A DNA stretch of 64,000 nt from Thinopyrum elongatum (taxonomy: Eukaryota; Streptophyta; Magnoliopsida; Poales; Poaceae): the NCBI GenBank assembly GCA_011799875.1, contig CM022302.1, positions 376,768,569-376,832,568 on the forward strand, written 5' to 3'. Shown here one piece after another: positions 45,791 through 55,433 of this stretch (its first letter is position 1; every line of letters begins with the position of its first letter). The position numbers were made by a program, and so were the translations under genes. Below the pieces are notes generated by a model. That model was not told where the DNA came from and did no database searches. It saw nothing but the letters and a program-made list of their open reading frames with translations.

Positions 45791-47479
45791 TGATGGGGAA
45801 CGAAGCATGAAAATAAAAAAAAAATCCTATGAAACACCCAAGATCTAATCTAGGAGATGTATAGCAATGAGAGGGGAGTGTGTCTACATACCCTTGTAGA
45901 CCAAAAGTGCTAGCGTCGTAACGCGGTTGATGTAGTCGTATTATTCACGATCCTATCGCGATCCAATTCGATCTAGTGCCGAACGGACGACACTCTGAGT
46001 TTTGCACACGTACGGCTCGGCGGCGTCCTCTCATTGATCCAACAAGTGAGGAAGTGGTGGTAGATGATTTCTGAACCAACATGACAGTGTGGTGGTGGTG
46101 GTGGCAGCGAAATTCCGGTAGGGCTTCACCAAGCTCTGACGGAACGTGAAGGAGGAGTAACGGGAGGGAGACGGGGCAAGCATGGAAGGGTTGCTGCCCC
46201 CAACGCCTCCCAACCTTTATATAGGCATGGAGGGGGCTGTTGGCTTGCCCTCCAAGCCCCTAGGATCGTTGGCCAAGGGCGGGGAGGAAGGAAATCCCTC
46301 CTTTCCTTCCCCACCGATCGTTGGCCAAGCCCCTAGGATCCTTTTTTAGGGATCTTGATCTTATCCCTTCGGGACAATGATACTATTCCTTTTAAGGCAG
46401 GATCTTGGTGCGCCTAGACCAGGGGTGTGGGGCCTTTCCCCACTATCCACGTCCACGCGGGTTCCCCCATGCAGGTGGGCCCACTCTGGAACGTTCTAGA
46501 ACTTTCCTGGTACAATACCGAAAAAACCTGCACATTTTCCGAATCCCTGAATATGACTTCCATATATAAATCTGGGACTCCGAACAACCTTCAGACTTCA
46601 CCATATTAATATCTCAATACTACCCTAGCGCTACCGAGCGTTAAGCGTGCGACCCTGTAGGTTCGAGAATGATGTAGACATGACCAAGACTCATCTCCGG
46701 TCAATAACCAATAGCGGGACCTGGGTGCCCATATTGGTTCCTACATATTCCACAAAGATCTTTATCAGTTGAACCACGATGTCAATGATTCTGTCAATCC
46801 CGTATGCAATTCTCTTTGTCCGGTGATATGTTACTTGCCCGAGATTCGATCGTCGATATCTCCATATCTAGTTCAATCTCGTTAACGGCAAGTCTCTTTA
46901 CTCGTTCCGTAATACAAGATCCTGTGACTAAACTCATTAGTCACATGCTTGCAAGCTTCTCGTGATGTTGTATTACCGAGAGGGCCAAGAGATATCTCTC
47001 CGTCACACGGAGCGACAAATCACAGTCTCGATCCATGCAACCCAACAAACAACTTCGGTAATACCTGTAGAGTACCTTTTAGATCACCCAATTACGAAGT
47101 GACGTTTGATTGCACACAAAGTATTCCTCCGGTATCCGGGAGTGGCATGGTCTCATGGTCTAAGGAACTGATACTTGACATGAAGAAACCTGTAGCAAAT
47201 AACTAAATGATCTGATGCTAAGCTTACGGTTGGGTCTGTCCATCACATCATTCTCTTAATGATGTGATCCCGTTATCAAATTACAACTCATGTGTATGGT
47301 TAGGAAACCTTAACCATCTTTGATGAACGAGCTAGTCAGTAGAGGCTTACTAGGGACACGGTGTTGTTTATGTATTCACACATGTATTTTAGTTTTTTGT
47401 CAATACAATTCTAGCAAGAATAATAACCATTTATCATGAACGAGAAATATGATAATAAGCATTTTTCATATTTCCAACA
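45791..47479 (-). repeat. Angela-1 5' LTR
   Basis: 1689 bp. On the plus strand it runs from TGATGGGGAACG (45791) to ATATTTCCAACA (47479); in sense it starts TGTTGGAAATATG like BARE-1/Angela LTRs. The sense-strand TATA box CTATATAAAGG is at about 46206-46216. It aligns with 53632-55400 and has many substitutions between the copies. The following GAGCT would be one side of its target duplication; the other side is lost. Confidence 0.9.
46206..46216 (-). promoter_or_regulatory. TATA box of the Angela-1 LTR
   Basis: Minus strand CTATATAAAGG within the LTR, the expected BARE-type promoter position. Confidence 0.65.
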
Positions 47480-48373
47480 GAGCTCCTAATCGGCGCTTCG
47501 AGCGCCGGTTGACTCTACCGGTGCTCGCAAGCGTTGTGTAGCGGGCCGGCCCATTACCTGCCCAAAAAGGAAAACGTACAGAAAAACAGTGGGACAGCCA
47601 GGATTCGATCTCAGTACCTCACGTACTACAGACTACGCAACGACCACTGCACCAAACGCGTTTTATTATCTATTAGTAGAAAACAACGCTAGTTAATCTT
47701 GCTTTTAATAAAACCTTAACTTAAATTTGAAAATACTTGAAAAGTTTATCGATCTTGAAAACAAATTCACGATTTTCAAAAAAGTTCATCAATTTTGAAA
47801 AAAAAATCACAAAAAAATGAAAAAAGTTCATCAAAATTTAAAAAGTTCATCAAATCTGAAAAAAGTTCATCGATTTAAAAAAAGTTAATTGAATTTGAAA
47901 AAAGTTCATCAAATTTGAAAAGTTGTTCATCTTTTTTTTAAGTTCACAATTTGAAAAAAGTTCATCAATTTTGAAAAATCTTTCATGAATTTGAATGAAA
48001 GTTCATGGATTTTGGAAAAAGGGTTCATCAATTTTAAAGAATTAGTTCATGATATTTTTAAGAATCTGCACATTTAAGAAAAAAGGAAAATGGAAAACAA
48101 AAAAAATGAAAAACCGAATGAAAACATCCAAAAAAAACCACGACTATAGAAAGAAATATGAGGAAAATGAAAGTGTTTCACAACAGGGTGGGATAACCCA
48201 GTGGTTGGTGCCCTTCCCTTCGAGCATGGAAGTTGTGAGATCGAAGGTACTCGTCAGCACCTTATTTTGTATTTTGCAGAAAATAACATGGGCCAGCCCA
48301 GATAAGTGCGCCTTCAGCACCGGTTAACAAAATGCATGTTAACGGGCGCCGAAGGCGCCGAATAGGAAATGCC
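47480..48373. mobile_element. Foldback / Mutator-like DNA element
   Basis: Long, degenerate inverted ends. The left end (CCTAATCGGCGC...GCGCCGGTTGAC...ACCGGTGCT...GGGCCGGCCCAT) matches the reverse complement of the right end (CCTATTCGGCGCC...GCGCCCGTTAAC...ACCGGTGCT...GGCTGGCCCAT) over roughly 170 bp, continuing into tRNA-like phrases (GATCGAATCC / GATCGAAGG). The middle (47740-48060) is a degenerate array of 19-21-bp units around GTTCATCAATTTGAAAA. There is no transposase. The left end lies against the Angela-1 LTR, so the target duplication cannot be seen. Confidence 0.55.
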
Positions 48374-48753
48374 CTGGGGGTGCGGGTGAGCCTCACCCGC
48401 AGTTAGACACATGCCAGTCTCGCCTCAAGGACGCCCTAAATGGGCCAGCTCGTAATCACACAGCTAAATGTATAGTTTTTGTAAGTTTCTGTTTATATTT
48501 TTGAAAAATAACATGGGCCGGCCCAGATAAGTGCGCCTTCAGCGCGAGTTAACAAATGCACTTTCTCAAAAAAAGTTAACAAAACGCACGTTAACAGGTG
48601 CCGAATAGGAAATGCCCTGGGGGTGCGGGTGTGCCTCGCCCGCAGTAAGACACATGCCCATCTCGCCTCAAGGACGCCCTAAATGGGCCAGCTCATAATC
48701 ACACAACTACATGTACAATATTTGTACGTTTCTGTTTATATTTTGGAAAAAAG
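48280..48753. repeat. Tandem duplication of the foldback element's right end and flank
   Basis: Copy A 48280-48504 and copy B about 48505-48753, both beginning AAAATAACATGGGCC and ending GTTTCTGTTTATATTTT. Copy B carries about 24 extra bases near 48560. The unit spans both the end of the foldback element and DNA outside it, so it arose after that element inserted. Confidence 0.8.
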
Positions 48754-48827
48754 TATAAATACATGTATTCAAAAAACTTAATGTACTTAAATTTCTTTAA
48801 AATGTTCACCACAAACTTGAAAATGTT

Positions 48828-49121
48828 TTTTAACACAGTACAGACGCAAGCGCTTATACATACACGCATACACTCACACCTATGATTGCACACACGCACA
48901 CCCTCCCCTATGAGCACCTTCGAGAGACTGAGCCGGCATATCATCTTGAGATTTACGAAGTCATCGTAGACGCCTCGTCGTCGACGGGAACGTCTCCTCC
49001 CACTGAAAGCATGTCGCCGGAAATCCTGAAATAAATCCAGAAATAATGCGAGCACCAGGACTTGAACCATGGTGGGCTGGCGATACCACTGTCCTTCTAA
49101 TCATCCAACCATGGGCACTAA
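48828..49121 (-). mobile_element. tRNA-derived SINE
   Basis: A 294-bp minus-strand element with a 15-16-bp target duplication, AAACTTGAAAATGTT (48813-48827) and AAACTTGAAAAATGTT (49122-49137). The sense 5' region has a box A-like TGGTTGGATGATTAG and a box B GGTTCAAGTCC, the two halves of an RNA polymerase III promoter. It ends ...GCGTCTGTACTGTGTT plus a short A run. Non-coding; a frame crossing it (48699-49070 minus) is chance. It would depend on LINE enzymes. Confidence 0.85.
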
Positions 49122-49137
49122 AAACTTGAAAAATGTT

Positions 49138-50040
49138 AACTTACTGTAAATCATTTGTTAGTATAATTTAAAAATATTGTTGATAGCTTTAAAAAATAAT
49201 GTCTGTGACATTTATTAAATATTCACGTGTTTAAAAAAAATGTACATGGAATTTTTGGAAAAATCATAGAATGTTAAAAAAAATGTAATTCAAAAAATGT
49301 TTTGGTGCATTCTAAAAATTGTTCACGCATTTCAAACAAATGCATGTTATGTTTTTTAAAAATATAACAAAATGTTAAAAAATGTTTGTGTAATTCAAAA
49401 AAATATTTGGTCCTATTAAAAAATTACATTGCATTTTTACAAATGTACACTCATTTAAACAATATTTTTTGATATTTTAAAAAATGTTTATACAACTGAA
49501 AAATATTAAACTTGTATAAAAATGTTTTTTATATATCCAATTTTTTTTAATGTGTACAAAATATGTAGACATGTATACCAAGAAAAAACCCGTTGAAAAC
49601 CGAAGAAAAAATAAAAATGAAGATGAAAAAACTGAAGAAAATCATGGCAAACAGTGAAACCCCAATAAAAATTACATAGAGAACACACAGAGAAAAAATC
49701 GCACCGATGCTACAGTATTGCCGGCCCAGTAACTTGCTTGTCAGAGACGAGACAGAGCTCCATCTCGCAACGGCCGAGAAATAGCACTCGCGAATACGTG
49801 GACTTTTTCGCTCAGATGTGCGGGCCTTTTTTTCATGGTAATACGTGTCTCATTCATATTATAAAGGGTAAAGTACAAGTCACGTAAGGATCGACATGAC
49901 AAAACTGAAAAGATAGCAGAACATCTCTGAGCTTCACATCAACGGCCATCACCTGCCTCCGGCACCACCATAGCAGCCACCGAAGAAAAGAATGACGAAT
50001 GTGTGGGCTTATAAAGCAAACGAAGCTATTTTTTTATAGC
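49138..50040. other. AT-rich stretch without a gene
   Basis: Bases 49138-49680 consist of degenerate AAATGTT/TTTAAAAA phrases, probably the same kind of array as 47740-48060. Bases 49690-50040 are of mixed composition (ACGTGTCTCATTCATATTATAAAG near 49845). No coding or RNA gene is recognisable. Confidence 0.5.
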
Positions 50041-50237
50041 AAATCTCTACTCCTAATAGAGCAGGTAGGATTGCGTCCAGGTTTTTTTCGTCCCACCATT
50101 TTCGTCCGATTTTTTTCGACTGGTTATTTTTCGTCCCACCTCCCACCACCTCACCGGTTTATTTTTTCTCCACTATTTTCTTATAAACAAACACTTTTCT
50201 ACCGTACAAAAAGCCACAGATCTAACTTTACTAACTT

Positions 50238-50483
50238 ACCCAAATCAACCGATCGATCTCATCAATGCAATTTGCTTTAGGAAACATATAATGAATTTTA
50301 AGGAAACAAATAACAGACTACCCAAATCAACCGATCTGTCTCATCAATGCAATTTGCTTAGGAAACATATAATGGATTTTAAGGAAACAAATAACGGACT
50401 ACCCAAATCAACCGATCCATCTCATCAATGTAATTTGCTTTAGGAAACATATAATAAATTTTAAGGAAACAAATAACGAATTT
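50238..50483. repeat. Triplicated 81-82-bp tandem repeat
   Basis: Units start with ACCCAAATCAACCGATC at 50238, 50320 and 50401. They differ by a few substitutions and one base. Confidence 0.9.
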
Positions 50484-51040
50484 TAAGGGGGAAAATCCAA
50501 TTGACTAATCTTCTTTCTACTCCTAATCTAGGTCGTCGTTCCGTTCGTTTCCCATCGGTCGATCCACGTCCCCTCTCACGTAGGCTGCCCCCTTCACCGA
50601 TTTTTTCTTCCACCGGTTTTCTCCCCTCCCGTCCCACAAAAAAAAAAAGAAAAAAAGCAAATTCGACCCGACTAAACGACCAGGCCTTCTCCTCTAGTAC
50701 CCGCGCGCGCCCTAGGTTTCCTTGCGCCGCCGACGCTGCCTCTAGGGGATTCCTCGCTCCCCTGTCCCAGCCGCCACTGGTTCACCCTCACCCACGCAGC
50801 CTCTCACATCTAGCTCGACTCTCCCTTGCCATGGCGTCGCCCCACGCCGGTTGCCTTCTCCTGCCGCGACGACCCTCAGCGGCCTTCTTACATATGTCGC
50901 CGTCTCAGCGGCGATCCCCACCGGCCTACCCTGTGATCCCGTGTCCCCCGTTCATCTTGGAAGGTGGTGCCTCCCATCATGCTCCCTCCTCTCCAATCAC
51001 ATGTGCCACCGCCTCCTCGGCTCCGGACACAGTTGCCGCC

Positions 51041-52208
51041 ATGGATGGGCCTCGCTGGTTTGCATAACCATTTTTTATGGATTCGTGTTCGTAGGCGCCA
51101 ATAGGTTAGTGTCATAGCTATGGAGGATGAAGCAATTAGAGATGACGAGGATCATGCAACGACTAGCGAGCATGTGCCCTCTCGGCTTTGGGGCGAAGCA
51201 GGTTTGGTGTCCGTCTCAAATCCCACCCTCCCTCGTGTTCCTGGTACGATTCCATGGATAGTCGTTGATTTGTGCTTTCTGTGTGTGTCTTTGTGATGTC
51301 CAACTTCAAGGAAGACTCCGCCCTTTGTGGGTGCACCTATGCCCTCTTTCTCAAGTAGTGAATTGAGTGCTACGCATTGCTATTGCTGTAGTATGATGTC
51401 GAGGCAGAGTGGACTCAGAGCTCTTGTGTTTGACAACTCTGAGAACAAAGTACAGTCGTAACACATCGACGGCTACACCTTTTTGGGTTGTTGGGTATGC
51501 ATGTGAGAGACATTGGTTTCAATGATGTAGGAATGATTACCTGTCTTTGTGGCTTTATTTTATGTGATTGAATCTGAGCGAGTCTTAAATTTTGGTGCAG
51601 GGTGAAAGGAGGAAAATGGTCGCCATGGATGGGCCTCGCTGGTTTGCATCACCATTTTTTATGGATTCGTGTTCGCAGGCGCCCACAGGTTAGTGCCGTA
51701 GCTATGGAGGATGAAGCAATTGGAGATGACGAGGATCATGCAACGGCTGGCAAGCGTGTGCCCTCTCGGCTTTGGGGCGAAGCAGGTTTGGTGTCCGTCT
51801 CAAATCCCACCCTCCCTCGTGTTCTTGGTACGATTCCATGGATAGTCATTGATTTGTGCTTTCTGTGTGTGTCTCTGTGATGTCCAACTTCAAGGAAGAC
51901 TCCGCCCTTTGTGGGTGCACCTATGCCCTCTTTCTCAAGTAGTGAATTGAGTGCTACACATTGCTATTGCTGCAGTATGATGTCGAGGCGGAGTGGCTCA
52001 GAGCTCCTGTGTTTGACAACTCTGAGAACAAAGTACAGTCGTAACACATCGACGGCTATGCCTTTTTGGGTTCTTGGGTACGCATGTGAGAGACATTGGT
52101 TTCAATGATGTAGGAATGATTACCTGTCTTTGTGGCTTTATTTTATGTGATCTGAAGCTAAGCGAGTCTTAAATTTTGGTGCAGGGTGAAAGGAGGAAAA
52201 TGGTCGCC
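51041..52208 (+). repeat. 584-bp direct tandem duplication with exon-like pieces
   Basis: Copies 51041-51624 and 51625-52208, each starting ATGGATGGGCCTCGCTGG and ending GGAGGAAAATGGTCGCC, highly similar by eye. Each has a splice-acceptor-like TTTTGGTGCAG/GGTG near its end, and a donor-like CACAG/GTTAG follows the ATGGATG stretch in copy 2. Frames are broken and no domain is recognised. It looks like a duplicated fragment of a spliced gene. Confidence 0.8.
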
Positions 52209-53631
52209 GGCAAGCATTTTACGGTACATTGTTTAGGTAAGGATATTGTGCTTTCTTCTGAAAACTCTAGACTATCGAGAAGATTGAGTTGTGTTCCATT
52301 TTTTAAAAATTTCTCAGAATCCTGCTTCTGGCAATACTACTATGAACTGGCATACCTCATGATCATGAGAGGATGACAAGTTCCTGATACCCAAGAATGC
52401 CCTCATGTGCGGCTACCGGTCGCCGGACAAGACATCTCCGACGACTTAGCCACACAGCGAACCTAAGTTCGTCATGGGAGGATGTCACCTTGGACTGGAG
52501 CAACAAACGTAGAAAATTTACCATGAAAAAAAGGCTCACAAATAAGAGTGACCCGAACACAAATTGTCGTACGTTTACAATTAAACTTTTAGTAGCAGCT
52601 TGATTCTTACTATAGTTATTTTGGTGGTGGGTATAATGAGTCATGTAGTAGCATCTTAGCTTCATCATTCTGATCCTTAATAAATAAATAAATAGTACAT
52701 GCTTTGTCAATCTTATTTCGTGAGAACATCTCTAGCTATCACATCTTCTAGAGTACACCATAAAAATTGAAACGCATATCAGCTTCATAGAAGAAAGTTA
52801 GTCTTATGATAGAAGAAAGGCCCATCAGCCCTTGCAGTGCCTGATTGGTTAGCGACTGCTTTTCAAGTTCAACTGATTACTGACTACGCCCAACAACATA
52901 TGACTGACATGACCAAGTAGAAGTAGCTTTCTTTGTGATCAAGATGAGGCCTTTGTTTTGGAAAACACGATCAAGCTGGGTAGGCGCATGGGCATCTCAC
53001 CGAAACAAATAGACAGACTGATTTCACTCATACACAGGTTGATTACGGTCAACTCACGAAGTAGCCGGATACCATTTGCTGGAAGTTTGAAAGCCTTTAG
53101 CATGCTAAATTATATGGATGTGCTGGTCTTGACGTGTGTGCACGTACATTGTAAAATAAACTCGAGTAATGATTAATACTTGGTTTACTCTTTTTTTGCT
53201 TTATAGGTATTTGGAGTATCTATTATGTTTCAGAATTCCTGAACTATGGTATCTCCATATCCATCTAACGAATGCCCCCCCCCCCTAATTTCATTCAAGA
53301 TATCTTAAGAAGAAAATTTGGTTTCTGGTGAACTGAAACAATATACCAATAAAAAAAATTAGCGCTTGGCTGCACATATGAATGTTAACTTTGTTAAAAT
53401 AATTCTCCCTTTATAAGAGAAGATTTCTTAGTTCAAATATATATTGGTGAAAAAATATATAGTATTTTCCTGATAAACCTTTTGATTCCTCAACATCCAT
53501 ATTTTATAAGGATAACAGTGGTGTGTGTATGTTGCTTTGGGTCTCTTATCACTCGGATCATTCATCAGAAAATATTTTTAAACAAATTCTTTTTTGACGT
53601 TTCCTTTCAGTTCATTGTTCCATCATAATAG

Positions 53632-55400
53632 TGTTGGGAAACGTTGCATGGAAAACAAAAAAAATCTACGCGCACGCAAGATCTATCAAGGAGATGCATA
53701 GCAATGAGAGGGGAGAGTGTGTCTACGTACCCTCGTAGACCGTAAGTGGAAGCGTTTAGTAACGCGGTTGATGTAGTCGAACTTCTTCGCGATCCAACCG
53801 ATCAAGTACCGAACGTACGGCACCTCCACGTTCAGCACACGTTCAGCTCGGAGACGTCCGCGCCTTCTTGATCCAGCAAGACGGCGAGGTAGTGGATGAG
53901 TTCTGGCAGCACGACGGCATGGTGACGGTGATGGTGATGCTATCTCCGCAGGGCTTCGCCTAAGCACTACGAAAATATGACCGAGGGTGTAAACGGTGGA
54001 GGGGGGCGCCGCACACGGCTAAGAGATTGTCGTGGTTATGTGTGGCGCCCCCCCCTCCCACATATATATAGGTGGGGGAGGGAGGAGCAGCCAAGGAGGC
54101 GACCCATGTAGGCCGAATCCTACTTGGGGTCCTCCCCAAGCCCCCCCCCCCCTTTCCTTTCTAGGTGAGCGGGGAAAGGCAAGGGAGGGTGGCGCCCCCT
54201 TTCCTTTCTCCCATGTGGAGGGGAAGGCAGGAGGGGCTAGCCCTCCCCCTTTCCTTCCCTAGGGCCGGCGGCCAGGGAGAGGGGTGCGCCAGCCCCCTTG
54301 TGGGCTGGTCTGTCCCCCCTTGGCCCATTAGGCCCATACACCTACCGGGGGTGTCCAGAACCCCTTACGGCGACCCGATGACTACCCGGTGCACTCCGAA
54401 ACTCTTCTGGTGTCCGAATATCATCGTCCTATATATCAATCTTTACCTCCGGATCATTCCGGAGCTCCTCGTCATGTCCGTGATCTCATCCAGGACTCCG
54501 AACAATATTTGGTCACCAAATCACATAACTCATATAACACTATATCGTCAACGAACGTTAAGCGTGCGGACCCTATGGGTTCGAGAACTATGTAGACATG
54601 ACCGAGACACCTCTCCAGTCAATAACCAATAGTGGAATCTGGATGCCCATATTGGGTCCTACATATTCTACGAAGATCTTTATCGGTCGAACCTTATGAC
54701 AACATACGTAATTCCCTTTGTCCATCGGTATGTTACTTGCCCGAGATTTTATCGTCGGTATCTTCATACCTAGTTCAATCTCGTTACTGGCAAGTCTCTT
54801 TACTCATTCCGTAACACATCATCTTGCAACTAACTACTTAGTTACTTTGCTTGCAAGGCTTCTTATGATGTGTATTACCGAGAGGGCCTAGAGATACCTC
54901 TCCGATACTCGGAGTGACAAATCCTAATCTCGATCTATGCCAACTCAACAAACACCTTTGGAGATACCTGTAGAGCATCTTTATGATCATCCAATTACGT
55001 TGTGACGATTGATAGCACACAAGGTATTCCTCCGGTATCCGGGAGTTGCATAATCTCATAGACGAAGGAATATGTATTTGACATTAAGAAAGCAATAGCA
55101 ATAAACTGAACGATCATATGCTAAGCTAAAGGATGGGTCTTGTCCATCACATCATTCTCCTAATTATGTGATCCCGTTATCAAGTGACAACACATGTCTA
55201 TGGTTAGGAAACCTTAACCATCTTTGATCAACGAGCTAGTCTAGTAAAGGCTTACTAGGGACACGGTATTTGTTTATGTATTCACACATGTATTTAAGTT
55301 TCCGATCAATACAATTCTAGCATGAATAATAAACCTTTATCATGAATAAGGAAATATAAAATAATAACTTTATTATTGCCTCTAGGGCATATTTCCTTCA
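53632..55400 (-). repeat. Angela-2 3' LTR
   Basis: 1769 bp, TGTTGGGAAACG (53632) to ATATTTCCTTCA (55400) on the plus strand. Sense TATA box within 54061-54071 (TATATATA). A C-rich tract lies at 54130-54150. GC-rich frames at 54032-54632 are not genes. Confidence 0.92.
54061..54071 (-). promoter_or_regulatory. TATA box of the Angela-2 3' LTR
   Basis: CTATATATATG-like box on the minus strand, corresponding in position to 46206-46216 of Angela-1. Confidence 0.65.
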
Positions 55401-55415
55401 GTCTCCCACTTGCAC
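55401..55415 (-). other. Angela-2 polypurine tract
   Basis: Minus strand GTGCAAGTGGGAGAC directly upstream of the 3' LTR, the plus-strand DNA priming site. Confidence 0.85.
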
Positions 55416-55433
55416 TAGAGTCAATAATCTAGA

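Larger units (their letters stand above)
20723..47479 (-). mobile_element. Angela-1: truncated Ty1-copia element, interrupted by Athila-1
   Basis: A BARE-1/WIS/Angela-type copia on the minus strand. Present are the 5' LTR (45791-47479), the leader (44514-45790), the start of gag (44264-44513) and, beyond the Athila-1 insertion, gag to mid-integrase (20723-22256). Reverse transcriptase, RNase H and the 3' LTR are absent; the left end is cut by a truncated Athila-type LTR. The CTAAG target duplication of Athila-1 (22252-22256 and 44264-44268) proves the halves were once joined. Confidence 0.9.
50041..53631. other. Unclassified gene-like or Helitron-like region
   Basis: Starts TCTCTACTCCTAATAGAGC, a phrase I associate with some grass Helitron-like or Mutator-like repeats, followed by TTTTTTCGTCC runs. 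It includes an 82-bp triplicate and a 584-bp tandem duplication. A 188-codon plus frame at 50501-51067 is Pro/Ser/Arg-rich and matches nothing I know; a second ATG at 50830 lies in GC-rich DNA typical of a grass gene 5' end. Splice-like signals occur at 51600 and 51688. No Helitron 3' hairpin plus CTRR was found. It may be a captured or decayed gene fragment. Bases 52210-53631 are AT-rich and show nothing recognisable. The right edge is the Angela-2 LTR. Confidence 0.35.

Noticed and set aside
47600..47650. tRNA-like B-box sequence in the foldback element's left end
   Set aside because: The GATTCGATCTC / GATCGAATCC phrase is present in both inverted ends and no cloverleaf can be formed; part of the transposon end, not a tRNA gene.
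47740..48060. CRISPR-like short repeated units
   Set aside because: Units are degenerate, 19-21 bp with no unique spacers, AT-rich, and the genome is a plant.
53271..53286. Run of Cs as a structural signal
   Set aside because: A simple homopolymer with no supporting context; also a common assembly weak point.
54032..54632. Overlapping plus-strand frames up to 155 codons
   Set aside because: Antisense to the Angela-2 LTR and spanning its TATA region; no domain.
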